Part shown: positions 53,141 to 61,576 of the stretch, piece after piece
How the letters are laid out: every line of letters starts with the position of its first letter
Position numbering within the stretch: position 1 is the first letter of the stretch
The notes under the pieces: model-generated
Database searches by the model: none
Told to the model about the DNA's origin: nothing
The model's input: the letters and a program-made list of their open reading frames with translations, nothing else
Program-made: the position numbers and the translations under genes
Assembly (NCBI GenBank): GCA_942493235.1
Contig: OW818676.1
Location: forward strand, 2,790,001 to 2,854,000
Origin: ENR-C587 sp942493235
Lineage (GTDB): Bacteria; Bacteroidota; Ignavibacteria; Kapaibacteriales; UBA2268
DNA length: 64,000 nucleotides
Reading direction: 5' to 3'

Positions 53141-54073
53141 TTAATCAGTCTTAAGAGCTTCCGCACCGCTTACTATTTCGAGCATTTCGGTAGTAATAGC
53201 AGCTTGACGAGCTTTATTGAATACTAATTGGAGATGCTTAATCAAATCAATTGCATTATTAGTTGCATTCTCCATAGCCATCATTCTTGCAGCTTGTTCT
53301 GCAGCATTAGATTCCAGTAAAGACCTCCATAATTGAATATCAAGATTTTTCGGTAATAATACATCTAAAATCTCTTTTTGATTAGGCTCAAAAATATAGT
53401 CTATATTTACTTTTTCTTTAGGCTTTTCTTCAACTGCTTTTTTCTTTTTTGAAAGAGTCAAATCTGTTTCTAAATGCGTAGGCTCTATTGGCAGTAGCAC
53501 TCGATAGTTCGGTACTTGAGTAATTAAATTTTTAAATTCATTATTAAATACAATTACTCTATCAATTTCACCGGCGGCATAAGCAGTATCAACTAAATTT
53601 ATTATATCCTTAACTGAAGAGAATTGAATATTATTAAATACGCCCGGGAAATCTTTGATAACTTCATAATCGTTTTTTGCAAAAAATGAACAAGTCATCT
53701 TACCAACCGGTATTACTTTAATTTTTACACCCGGGTATTGAACCTTCAAAGTTTCGTTAAAATAAGTAACAGCAAATTTATAAAGATTATTATTAAAACT
53801 GCCGCACAAACCTCTATCGCCGGATATAACAATAGCAACAATATTCTTGACAGTGGTTGACTTTTGAATTAGTGGATGAGTATAATCCTCTCCGACAGAC
53901 TCAACTAAATTAGCAAGTATTTCATTCATCTTTTTAAAATAAGGGCGTGCCGACTGAACAGCTTCTTGAGCTTTTCGTAATTTGGCAGCGGCAACCATTC
54001 TCATAGCTTGAGTAATTTTTGAAGTATTCCTAACTGCATTTATCCTACTGCGAATATCCCTTAGTGTCGCCAT
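53141..54073 (-). CDS. atpG: ATP synthase F1 subunit gamma
   Basis: A 310-aa central-stalk subunit. The N-terminal helix is MATLRDIRSRINAVRNTSKITQAMRMVAAAKLRKAQ, and the C-terminal helix AAEQAARMMAMENATNNAIDLIKHLQLVFNKARQAAITTEMLEIVSGAEAL is the rotor coil (both given in outline). ISGDRGLCGSFNNNLY is the conserved middle motif. An insertion near residues 195-225 (LTLSKKKKAVEEKPKEKVNID) is Lys/Glu-rich and longer than in E. coli. It is the last gene of the cluster, separated from hldD by 224 bp containing a hairpin. The beta and epsilon genes do not follow. Confidence 0.95.
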   Translation of the reverse strand: MATLRDIRSRINAVRNTSKITQAMRMVAAAKLRKAQEAVQSARPYFKKMNEILANLVESVGEDYTHPLIQKSTTVKNIVAIVISGDRGLCGSFNNNLYKFAVTYFNETLKVQYPGVKIKVIPVGKMTCSFFAKNDYEVIKDFPGVFNNIQFSSVKDIINLVDTAYAAGEIDRVIVFNNEFKNLITQVPNYRVLLPIEPTHLETDLTLSKKKKAVEEKPKEKVNIDYIFEPNQKEILDVLLPKNLDIQLWRSLLESNAAEQAARMMAMENATNNAIDLIKHLQLVFNKARQAAITTEMLEIVSGAEALKTD

Positions 54074-54186
54074 TTATAAATCCCTTATTATTTTTAAAAT
54101 TTACTATATTAATAAAATCAATTATTAATAGAACAAATAAAATCATTTTCTGCATCAATTCATATACATCAAATCTCGCCGCCCGG

Positions 54187-54211
54187 TGGCTAAAGCCACA
54201 GGCTGATGTCT
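54187..54211. repeat. Hairpin between hldD and atpG
   Basis: GGTGGC and GCCAC pair around a TAAA loop, extended by flanking GCC/GGC (CGGTGGCTAAAGCCACAGGC). It lies in the 224-bp gap between hldD and atpG and belongs to the same class of 4-nt-loop palindromes as those at 10.4, 32.6, 39.3, 45.7 and 46.1 kb. It has no T-run, so it is not a typical terminator. Confidence 0.7.
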
Positions 54212-54297
54212 AATAAATTATTTCAAATAAGAAATGATATAATTACTATTTGAATTATTGAATAAATAATCAATACAAATAAAAACAACTTAAATCA

Positions 54298-55263
54298 TTA
54301 GTATAACAAATAATTATTATCTAAATAATTGCAAACGTAATCTTTTACACTATCTTCAAGGCTCATAAATTCAAAATCAGTAATCTGCTCAGATAATTTA
54401 CCCATTTCTGCTTGAGTATAATTCTGATATTGATTAATTAAGCTGTCCGGCATTTCTACATAATCAATCTGAGGTTCTAAATTCATAGCAGAATAAACAG
54501 AATTAGCTAAATCGTTCCAAGAGCGAGAATTGCCAGTACCCAGATTAAATATTCCGTTAATATCCTCATTTTGGAAGGCTCTCCAAATAATATCGACTAC
54601 GTCTTTTACATAGACGAAATCTCTCATCTGCCCCCCATCGGTATAATCTTTATGATTAGACTTGAACAGGTTAACTCTACCGGTTTCTTTAATTTGCTTA
54701 TGAGCTTTGAAAATCATCGAAGCCATATCGCCTTTATGATATTCGTTTGGACCAAATACGTTAAAGAACTTAAAACCGGCAAATTCATCTTGGTACTCAT
54801 TTTTTATAACCCACAAATCAAATACATGCTTAGATAAACCATATACATTTAGCGGTTTTAGAGGCTCGAATACTGAATCAGAATATCCGAATTCTCCGTT
54901 GCCATAAGTTGAAGCACTGCTAGCATAGATAAATCTTGATTGATGATCTATACAGTATTCAGCAACATCAATACTAAATCCTAAGTTATTATCCATTATA
55001 TAATCAGCATTTCTCTCTGTAGTTTTAGAGCATGCACCAAAATGAATAATTGCATCAAAATCGAATAAATAATCATCATCAAGAAGCTTTTGACGAAATT
55101 TATCTTTATGCTCAAATTGAACAAATCTCTTACCGGATAAATTTTTCCATTTATCTGTATTAGAAAGATGGTCAACAACCATTATATCGTCGATGCCATT
55201 ATCATTTAGTTTTTTAAGGAAGCAGGAGCCAATGAACCCTGCACCACCTGTCAATACTATCAT
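54298..55263 (-). CDS. hldD: ADP-L-glycero-D-manno-heptose 6-epimerase
   Basis: A 321-aa extended SDR enzyme making the heptose precursor of LPS inner core. The NADP-binding motif is MIVLTGGAGFIGSCFLKKLN. HFGACSKTTERNADYIMDNN is a hallmark of HldD/RfaD. SSASTYGNGEFG and the catalytic Tyr-x-x-x-Lys in NVYGLSKHVFDLWV follow, then FFNVFGPNEYHKGDMASM and GQMRDFVYVKDVVD. It sits inside the ATP synthase cluster: its ATG begins 1 nt after the atpA stop and atpG follows 224 bp later. Its expression is therefore probably coupled to atpA. Confidence 0.93.
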   Translation of the reverse strand: MIVLTGGAGFIGSCFLKKLNDNGIDDIMVVDHLSNTDKWKNLSGKRFVQFEHKDKFRQKLLDDDYLFDFDAIIHFGACSKTTERNADYIMDNNLGFSIDVAEYCIDHQSRFIYASSASTYGNGEFGYSDSVFEPLKPLNVYGLSKHVFDLWVIKNEYQDEFAGFKFFNVFGPNEYHKGDMASMIFKAHKQIKETGRVNLFKSNHKDYTDGGQMRDFVYVKDVVDIIWRAFQNEDINGIFNLGTGNSRSWNDLANSVYSAMNLEPQIDYVEMPDSLINQYQNYTQAEMGKLSEQITDFEFMSLEDSVKDYVCNYLDNNYLLY

Positions 55264-55264
55264 A

Positions 55265-56827
55265 TTATTTCAAGCCTAAGCCAGCCTTAAAATTATTTAC
55301 AAACGAGTCAGTAATATCTTTTAATTTCAATTCAGTATCTTTACTAATTTCTTTAGTACTGATAATTTCAACCAATAAATCTTTATGAATATTGTCAAGA
55401 TGAGCTAAATATTCATGTTCAAATTTATTAACTAATTCAGTAGGCATATCGTCGCAATATCCGTTAGTAACTGCCCAAATAAGTGCAATTTGTTTTTCTA
55501 CATCCATAGGTACATATTGCAACTGTTTCATAATTTCAGTTAATTTCGCACCTCTGTTTAGCTGAGCTTGAGTTGATTTATCCAAATCAGAACCGAATTT
55601 AGCAAATGCTTCCAAAGCACGGAATTGAGCTAAGTCCAATTTTAATGGTCCGGCAACCTTTTTCATAGCTTTAATCTGAGCATTACCACCAACGCGAGAT
55701 ACCGAAATACCAATATTTAATGCGGGGCGAATACCGGCGTTAAATAAGTTCGGCTCTAAGTAAATCTGACCGTCAGTAATTGAAATTACGTTAGTAGGAA
55801 TATATGCGGCAACGTCGCCGGCTTGAGTTTCGATAACCGGCAATGCAGTTAACGAACCGCCACCTAATTCTTTGGAATATTTTGCAGCTCTCTCTAATAA
55901 ACGGCTATGCAAATAGAACACATCGCCGGGATAAGCTTCACGTCCGGGAGGTCTTCTAAGCAATAGAGACACTTGACGATAAGCAGCAGCTTGTTTAGAT
56001 AAATCATCATAAATCACCAAGGAGTGCATACCGTTATCACGAAAGAACTCACCCATTGAGCATCCGGCATAAGGAGCAATAAACTGCATTGGAGCAGGAT
56101 CTGAGGCATTAGCGGTAACAACGATAGTATATTCCATAGCCCCGTATTTTTCGAGATAATTTACTACATTTGCTACCGTTGAACCTTTTTGCCCAATAGC
56201 TACATAAATGCAATAAACAGGCTCAATACCATACTTTTTAGCTTCTGCGGAATGCGTAAATTTCTGATTAATTATAGTATCAAGAGCAATGGCTGTCTTT
56301 CCGGTTTGTCTATCGCCAATAATTAATTCTCTCTGACCTCTACCAATAGGTATAAGTGCATCAATTACTTTTAGACCGGTTTGAATAGGTTCTTTTACCG
56401 GTTGGCGTGCAATTACTCCCGGGGCTTTTCTCTCGATTGGGAGAAATTGAGTAGCATTGATAGGTCCTTTATCATCAATAGGAACACCAAGCGAATTAAC
56501 TACTCTGCCGAGTAATTCTCTACCCACAGGGACAGAAGCAATTCTTCCGGTACGTTTAACTGTATCCCCTTCTTTAACTTGAGTCTCATCACCGAATAGG
56601 ATAACACCAACGTTATCTTCTTCAAGGTTAAGAACCATTCCAAAAATTCCATTATTGAATTCGACTAACTCAGAAGCCATAACTTTTGTTAAACCATATA
56701 CACGGGCAACGCCGTCTCCTACCTGTAAAACAGTACCTACTTCATAAATATCGGCTTCTTGCTCGAAGCCTGAAATCTGGCGACGTAGTATAGCGGAAAT
56801 CTCATCAGGTCTTACATCAACAACCAT
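55265..56827 (-). CDS. atpA: ATP synthase F1 subunit alpha
   Basis: A 520-aa non-catalytic nucleotide-binding subunit. The P-loop is GDRQTGKTAIALD (about 170-182). The Arg finger is in ISVSRVGGNAQIK (about 373-385), and PPGREAYPGDVFYLHSRLLERAAK is conserved. The N-terminal beta-barrel has VGDGVARVYGL. Length is normal, with a short C-terminal extension (LKLKDITDSFVNNFKAGLGLK). It lies 77 nt after atpH and 1 nt before hldD. Confidence 0.97.
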   Translation of the reverse strand: MVVDVRPDEISAILRRQISGFEQEADIYEVGTVLQVGDGVARVYGLTKVMASELVEFNNGIFGMVLNLEEDNVGVILFGDETQVKEGDTVKRTGRIASVPVGRELLGRVVNSLGVPIDDKGPINATQFLPIERKAPGVIARQPVKEPIQTGLKVIDALIPIGRGQRELIIGDRQTGKTAIALDTIINQKFTHSAEAKKYGIEPVYCIYVAIGQKGSTVANVVNYLEKYGAMEYTIVVTANASDPAPMQFIAPYAGCSMGEFFRDNGMHSLVIYDDLSKQAAAYRQVSLLLRRPPGREAYPGDVFYLHSRLLERAAKYSKELGGGSLTALPVIETQAGDVAAYIPTNVISITDGQIYLEPNLFNAGIRPALNIGISVSRVGGNAQIKAMKKVAGPLKLDLAQFRALEAFAKFGSDLDKSTQAQLNRGAKLTEIMKQLQYVPMDVEKQIALIWAVTNGYCDDMPTELVNKFEHEYLAHLDNIHKDLLVEIISTKEISKDTELKLKDITDSFVNNFKAGLGLK

Positions 56828-56904
56828 AATTAATCCTTACAGTTTCTATTTTAAATATTTGTTTTCTAAAATTAGGCAAAGCTACATTAGCAATTGCAAA
56901 TAAA

Positions 56905-57456
56905 TTAATTTATTGAATTATTCTCTATCATCTGTTTATGCAATAGATTTAATTGATTGCGAACAGAAGAGTCAAACACCCAATCATCTATTTTAAGCTG
57001 TAATCCGCCAATAATTGACTTATTAATAATAAATTCGGATAATACAACCTTATTTGTCCATTTTGAGATTTTATCGGTAATTTCAATTTTGAAATTATCA
57101 GATAATTCATTAGCAGAAGTAATCTCGACCGGCAACCTACCGAATTGAGAATTATACTGCACTTCGTACTGATAAGCAATACTGGTTAACAATCCCTCTC
57201 TACCTTTTTCTGTTAATAATAGAATAAAGGCTTGAGTAAGTTTATTAACTTTACCTAAAAACACTTCATTTATAATTTTTTTCTTTCTTAAATGCAAAAT
57301 TACCGGACTATGGATAAAAGCCCTTAGATCTTTGCTTTGCTTAATACTTTCCGAAATATAATGAAAATCATTAAGCACTTCTTCGGCTATTCCCTCTTGA
57401 GAAGCTAAATTTAGAACAGCTCTTGCATATCTGAACGAAACACGATATTCAGTCAT
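56905..57456 (-). CDS. atpH: ATP synthase F1 subunit delta
   Basis: A 183-aa peripheral-stalk subunit (OSCP/delta). It begins MTEYRVSFRYARAVLNLASQ, the conserved RYA-ALF-like N-terminus. The C-terminus has VVLSEFIINKSIIGGLQLKIDDWVFDSSVRNQL, matching the family I-GG-x-x-I-x-x-G/D-x-x-D-x-S motif. The ATG at 57456 is chosen, 13 nt after the atpF stop; an in-frame ATG at 57513 would overlap atpF and add a non-homologous Lys-rich segment. Confidence 0.93.
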   Translation of the reverse strand: MTEYRVSFRYARAVLNLASQEGIAEEVLNDFHYISESIKQSKDLRAFIHSPVILHLRKKKIINEVFLGKVNKLTQAFILLLTEKGREGLLTSIAYQYEVQYNSQFGRLPVEITSANELSDNFKIEITDKISKWTNKVVLSEFIINKSIIGGLQLKIDDWVFDSSVRNQLNLLHKQMIENNSIN

Positions 57457-57469
57457 TTTCTTATCTTTT

Positions 57470-57973
57470 TTAGTTTTTATTGATTTTTTCAATACTATTA
57501 ATTGAAGCTTCAACCAATTTCATATCTTTATTGGCATCTAACTTTTCTTCAAGTACTTTTTCGGTAGCTTTAATAACTAAATCAGCTACTTCAGTACGTA
57601 ATTCAATAATTGCATTTTCTTTATATCTGTCGATTTCTTTAGCCGCTGCAGCAATTCTTTGATTTTTAACAGATTCAGCTTCATCTTTAGCTTTGGCAAT
57701 AATTAAGTCAACTTGAGTTTTGCCTTTAGTAATTATTTCATTAGCTTGAACTTGTGCCGAACTGATTTTCTGCTGACTTTCAGTCAATATCGCTTTTGCT
57801 TCCTCGTTAGCTTTTTCAGCATTTGCAATAGAAGTATTAATCAATTCCTCACGTTTTTTTAGAGCATTTGCTATCGGCTTAGTTCCAAACTTCAATAATA
57901 AAAATAAAAATATTAAAAAGTTTACTAAAGTCCAAAAAACCAAACCAAAATTAACATCTAAAATATTATCCAT
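57470..57973 (-). CDS. atpF: ATP synthase Fo subunit b
   Basis: A 167-aa peripheral-stalk protein with one N-terminal membrane helix (GLVFWTLVNFLIFLFLLLKFG, about 9-29) and a long hydrophilic helix (AEKANEEAKAILTESQQKI ... IAAAAKEIDRYKENAIIELRTEVADLVIKATEKVL) that forms the right-handed coiled coil. The sequence includes the typical W-T-x-x-N-F near the membrane. It follows the atpE-atpF hairpin and precedes atpH by 13 nt. Confidence 0.95.
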   Translation of the reverse strand: MDNILDVNFGLVFWTLVNFLIFLFLLLKFGTKPIANALKKREELINTSIANAEKANEEAKAILTESQQKISSAQVQANEIITKGKTQVDLIIAKAKDEAESVKNQRIAAAAKEIDRYKENAIIELRTEVADLVIKATEKVLEEKLDANKDMKLVEASINSIEKINKN

Positions 57974-58007
57974 TTCTCATCCTTTTTATTAAACTATAAT
58001 TTTTAAA

Positions 58008-58037
58008 AGGGAGCTTAAATTAATAAGTAAGCTCCCT
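58008..58037 (-). promoter_or_regulatory. Intercistronic hairpin between atpE and atpF
   Basis: AGGGAGCTTA (58008-58017) pairs perfectly with TAAGCTCCCT (58028-58037) around a 10-nt loop. On the minus strand it begins 15 nt after the atpE stop and is followed by TTTTAAAAAT, a weak T-run. It could stabilise the upstream message or partly terminate it, either of which would favour subunit c, needed in ~10 copies per complex. Confidence 0.75.
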
Positions 58038-58052
58038 AAATAAGATATTATT

Positions 58053-58274
58053 TTACGATTTTACGGCTAACAGAATACAGATTACGCAAGAGAACAATGC
58101 AACGCCTTCAATCAATGCAGCTGCAATGATCATCATTGTTTGCAATTTACTTGCTAATTCCGGCTGACGAGCAGCGGATTCTAAAGAAGCTGAAGCTAAT
58201 CTACCGATACCTAAACCTGCACCAATAACAGATAAACCGGCACCAAGACCTGCGGCTAAATATGCAAATTCCAT
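58053..58274 (-). CDS. atpE: ATP synthase Fo subunit c
   Basis: A 73-aa rotor-ring proteolipid with two membrane helices (about 3-27 and 46-72) and the polar loop ESAARQPEL (Arg36, Pro38). The ion-binding carboxylate is Glu56 in AALIEGVALF. The first helix lacks the Gln and Ser/Thr that mark Na+-binding rings, so H+ is the expected ion. GGAGG 6-7 nt upstream is the strongest ribosome site in the operon, and a perfect hairpin follows the gene. Both fit the need for high subunit c output. Confidence 0.96.
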   Translation of the reverse strand: MEFAYLAAGLGAGLSVIGAGLGIGRLASASLESAARQPELASKLQTMMIIAAALIEGVALFSCVICILLAVKS

Positions 58275-58380
58275 TTAAAACCTCCAAAAAAAGAAAGAAA
58301 AATAACAATTATTTATTCAAAATTCAATTAAATCCAAAATTAAAACTTATAATATAAATCTTCTAAAAAGCTCATAGATT

Positions 58381-59436
58381 TTAATGAGCATGAGCATGCT
58401 CCGAGTGCTCGCCAATAGCTAATCCGGTAAATACTGCAGTTAATATAGTGAATATATACGCTTGCAAAAATGCTACTAATAGCTCAAGTACTAACATGAA
58501 AATCGAAAAACTTACCGCGACAGGAGCCATTACAAAGCTTTGTAAATAAATTATCAGTCCGATGAAAGATAGCAAGACAACGTGTCCAGCAGTCATATTG
58601 GCAAAGAGACGAATAGTTAGTGCGAAAGGTTTTGTAAATAGCGAAATCAACTCAATCGGAACCATTATAAAAAACAGCCACCAAGGTGCACCACCTAATA
58701 AATGTTTAAACCAAGCTCCTATACCGGCTTCTTTCATAGCGGTTACATTTATCACTATAAATGCAGTCAATGCCAAAGCTAAAGTAGTTCCAATCGCACC
58801 GGTTGCAGTATGCCCACCGGGGACTAATCCCAACAAATTCATAAATAATATAAAAAAGAATATTGCATAGAAATAATGCTGAAGCTTATTTACTACATTT
58901 TTACCGGGTACATTGGGTGCCACTACTTGCTCTTTAATAAACACAACAACTGTTTCAAGCAAATTGTGAATTCCATGAGGAGCTTTGTCCGGATTCTTTT
59001 TGGCTCTTCTTCCAGCAATGAAAAACATGACTAAGGCAATAATCATTGCAAGCCATTGGAAACATACCAAACTTGTAATTGAAGCATCAAAAGCAACACT
59101 TCTCTCAATATTATCTTTGTGAACAATTTTATGATGAACTTCGGTAAATAACCCTTCTTGCTCCATTGTATTTATATCTTTATAAATATGAAGCCCTTCC
59201 TGACCATCATACAATATGACAGGCAAGTCCATAATGTGATAATGGAAAAGATTCAATTCCCGATGAGTACCCAAACTTTTCATATAATGATTAAATACAT
59301 CTTTTGGAGCAGGAGCTTCTGACTCACCATGCGAAGTAGTTTCAATATGCGAAGGATTAGTCTCAACCGACGGGTTATGAGAATTATTATGAATTGTATT
59401 TTCCGAAATTAAAGCATTATCTGTTGATAAAGACAT
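58381..59436 (-). CDS. atpB: ATP synthase Fo subunit a (with long N-terminal extension)
   Basis: A 351-aa membrane stator subunit. The essential Arg is in KPFALTIRLFANMTAGH (about residue 267). Helices include CFQWLAMIIALVMFFIAG, YFYAIFFFILFMNLLGLVPGG and several C-terminal ones. Compared with the ~270-aa E. coli protein, it has about 80-130 extra N-terminal residues rich in His, Asn and Ser (NNSHNPSVETNPSHIETTSH) before the first helix, and the C-terminus is HSEHAHAH. Such extensions are typical of Bacteroidota/Chlorobi-type enzymes. It follows a small membrane protein gene by 18 nt. Confidence 0.95.
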   Translation of the reverse strand: MSLSTDNALISENTIHNNSHNPSVETNPSHIETTSHGESEAPAPKDVFNHYMKSLGTHRELNLFHYHIMDLPVILYDGQEGLHIYKDINTMEQEGLFTEVHHKIVHKDNIERSVAFDASITSLVCFQWLAMIIALVMFFIAGRRAKKNPDKAPHGIHNLLETVVVFIKEQVVAPNVPGKNVVNKLQHYFYAIFFFILFMNLLGLVPGGHTATGAIGTTLALALTAFIVINVTAMKEAGIGAWFKHLLGGAPWWLFFIMVPIELISLFTKPFALTIRLFANMTAGHVVLLSFIGLIIYLQSFVMAPVAVSFSIFMLVLELLVAFLQAYIFTILTAVFTGLAIGEHSEHAHAH

Positions 59437-59454
59437 AAATTTTCCTCTTATTAA

Positions 59455-59754
59455 TCAACGTTTCTGCAAATTAAATAATTTTGGGTAATAAATAAAGAAA
59501 AATATTTCAAAAAAGATAAAAATAAATGTTGACAATACAAAAGTAAGTGCAAATTCAAGCGAATAATCCCTAAAATAAGTTAATCCACACCATATCAGTA
59601 TTGCCATGCACATATATCTGACTACTAAGGAGCTAAGGACAATATTACTAAATCGTGAAATATCCCTATTATACGCATATCGTGCTATTAATACTGAAGC
59701 TAAAAAATTAGCTGTTGTAATAATTAATGCTATAATAATTGCTGTCCACATCAT
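59455..59754 (-). CDS. Small membrane protein in ATP synthase operon (AtpI-like position)
   Basis: A 99-aa protein with about four predicted membrane helices (AIIIALIITTANFLASVLIAR; NIVLSSLVVRYMCMAILIWCG; FALTFVLSTFIFIFFEIFFFIYYP). No strong sequence signature was recognised. Its place between the AtpZ-like gene and atpB (18-nt gap) is that of AtpI/uncI-type assembly factors, which help form the c-ring. It probably has that role, by position only. Confidence 0.7.
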   Translation of the reverse strand: MMWTAIIIALIITTANFLASVLIARYAYNRDISRFSNIVLSSLVVRYMCMAILIWCGLTYFRDYSLEFALTFVLSTFIFIFFEIFFFIYYPKLFNLQKR

Positions 59755-59809
59755 CTTATCTTTTTATTTTTTAATTTCTCAATGTACTAATTAAAATTGA
59801 TTTATTTCT

Positions 59810-60058
59810 CTACTTTTTTTCAAACTTTTCTTTTTCTTCTTGCTCTTTTCCTAATCTAAGTACAATTCTAATAAAATTTACTAAAGCTATAGTTACAAAT
59901 AGTAGAGAAAAGATAACTAAATAGACTGGCTTGGTTCCGAATTTTTCATCAAGATAATATCCTATCACTACTCCCATTATTATAGTTATTACCATTTGCC
60001 AGCTTAGACCAAGATATGGACCTGCTTGCCGAAACCCATTATTATCTTTATTTTCCAA
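59810..60058 (-). CDS. AtpZ/AtpI family protein
   Basis: An 82-aa membrane protein and first gene of the ATP synthase operon. It has two helices: GPYLGLSWQMVITIIMGVVIGYYLDEKFG with the family Gly-x-x-x-Gly-x-x-x-D and PVYLVIFSLLFVTIALVNFI. The pattern (polar start, Y/LGLSWQ, GYYLDEKFGTKP, then a charged tail KEQEEKEKFEKK) matches the AtpZ/AtpI family, associated with Mg2+/Ca2+ transport or c-ring assembly. It is divergent from the CapA-family gene, so the operon promoter should lie in 60059-60190. Confidence 0.82.
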   Translation of the reverse strand: MENKDNNGFRQAGPYLGLSWQMVITIIMGVVIGYYLDEKFGTKPVYLVIFSLLFVTIALVNFIRIVLRLGKEQEEKEKFEKK

Positions 60059-60190
60059 TTATTCAACTCTCTGCCAAACAAAAAGAAAATAATCTAATAC
60101 TTTTACTTGAATTTTGCAAGTACAAAATATTAGATTTGTTTTTGTAAATTTGTAAATAAAATAATTTTATTGAAAATTTTGAGATTACTT

Positions 60191-61306
60191 ATGCTAAAAT
60201 ATATTTGTTTATTGCTTTTGCTTACTGTTAGTTGCAAGCCTGAAGAGGAAAAATTAAGCAATTTATTTACAGAAAAAAACAATTCAAAAATAAATTCGGA
60301 AATCAATAAAAATATTTCAAAATCAGACTCCGTAATTACAATTATTGCTGTCGGAGATATTATGCTCGGCTCTGCTTACCCATCAAATTCTTATTTAGCA
60401 CCGAAAATGGGAATCAATCTTTTGGACTCCGTAAAGTCAATTCTTCAAAATGCCGATTTGACTTTCGGGAATTTGGAAGGTTCAATTGTAAACGACGGTG
60501 GACCAGAGAAAGAATGTACCGGCGATAATCAATGTTACTTTTTCAGAATGAATGAAATATCTGCTACTACTTTAAAATCTTCCGGTTTTGATTTTCTAAA
60601 TATCGGAAATAACCATATTTCGGACTTCGGATACCGCGGTATTTCAAACACAATGAGGATTCTTGATTCAGTGGGGATAAAGTATTCCGGTGAAAAAACC
60701 AAACCTGCCGAGTTATTAATTATCAATGGATTAAAAATCGGCATAGTCGGCTTTGGGGCTAATAGTGCTACTATTAATCTGAATGATATGGATACTTGTG
60801 CAAAAATCGTAAAAGAATTCAAAACCAAATGCGATATACTAATTGTTTCTTTGCATGCCGGTGGAGAGGGTACAAAATTTAGACATATTTATAGAGAAAA
60901 TGAAGTATTTCTCGGAGAGAAAAGAGGCAATCCTTATGAATTTTCGAGAGCTATGATAGATGCAGGTGCGGATTTGATATTGGGGCATGGACCTCACCTT
61001 AGCAAAGCTGTGGATCTATATAAAAATAGATTTATTGCTTACAGCATGGGAAATTTCTGTACTTATAAGCAATTTAACCTTTCAGGATTAAACGGAATAG
61101 CTCCAATATTGAAAATCCAATTAAAGAATAATGGAGAGCTAATCAGCTGTAAAGTAATTTCAATTAAACAGATTAATAGAGGAATTCCCGTTATTGATTC
61201 CAAAAATCGTGCATTTAATGAAATCTTTAATTTAACAAAAACGGATATTCCGGAAGCCGAATTAGAATTCAATCTCAAAGAAAAAATTATATCAATTAAA
61301 AAATAG
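60191..61306 (+). CDS. CapA-family lipoprotein (poly-gamma-glutamate synthesis type)
   Basis: A 371-aa lipoprotein (CLLLLLTVSCKPEE, lipid Cys about 15) with a PGA_cap metallophosphatase-like fold. IIAVGDIMLGSAYPS has the first Asp, LTFGNLEGSIVNDGG the Asn/Glu, FLNIGNNHISDFGYRG the Asn-His, ILIVSLHAGGEG the His, and ILGHGPHLSKAV the last His pair, all conserved in CapA. Such proteins occur in capsule poly-glutamate clusters, but no capBC genes are here, so the role is open. ATG at 60191 is preferred over TTG at 60170 as the signal peptide start. It is divergent from the ATP synthase operon. Confidence 0.85.
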   Translation: MLKYICLLLLLTVSCKPEEEKLSNLFTEKNNSKINSEINKNISKSDSVITIIAVGDIMLGSAYPSNSYLAPKMGINLLDSVKSILQNADLTFGNLEGSIVNDGGPEKECTGDNQCYFFRMNEISATTLKSSGFDFLNIGNNHISDFGYRGISNTMRILDSVGIKYSGEKTKPAELLIINGLKIGIVGFGANSATINLNDMDTCAKIVKEFKTKCDILIVSLHAGGEGTKFRHIYRENEVFLGEKRGNPYEFSRAMIDAGADLILGHGPHLSKAVDLYKNRFIAYSMGNFCTYKQFNLSGLNGIAPILKIQLKNNGELISCKVISIKQINRGIPVIDSKNRAFNEIFNLTKTDIPEAELEFNLKEKIISIKK

Positions 61307-61576
61307 TGCATTTATTTAGAGCCAGTTGAATAAACAAGAAAACAATAAAAGTTATATTTGATATAAGTAATTATATATCAGATGCTTATCCGATAGTTAA
61401 AACAAATTCTATCGAAATATTATTTACTGTAATTTCAATTATTCAATATTTCTAATAAAGTGCATATTGTGAGTTAATATTTAATTATTATTTTAAAAAT
61501 GATGTAATAAACCTTTTTTTTTTTTATATTAGCAATTCTTTTTTTGAATAATGACTGTAAATAAAGGAAAAAATAA

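Noticed and set aside
57457..57513. Longer atpH reading frame
   Set aside because: It overlaps atpF by 44 bp and adds a Lys-rich segment absent from delta subunits; the ATG at 57456 gives the conserved N-terminus.
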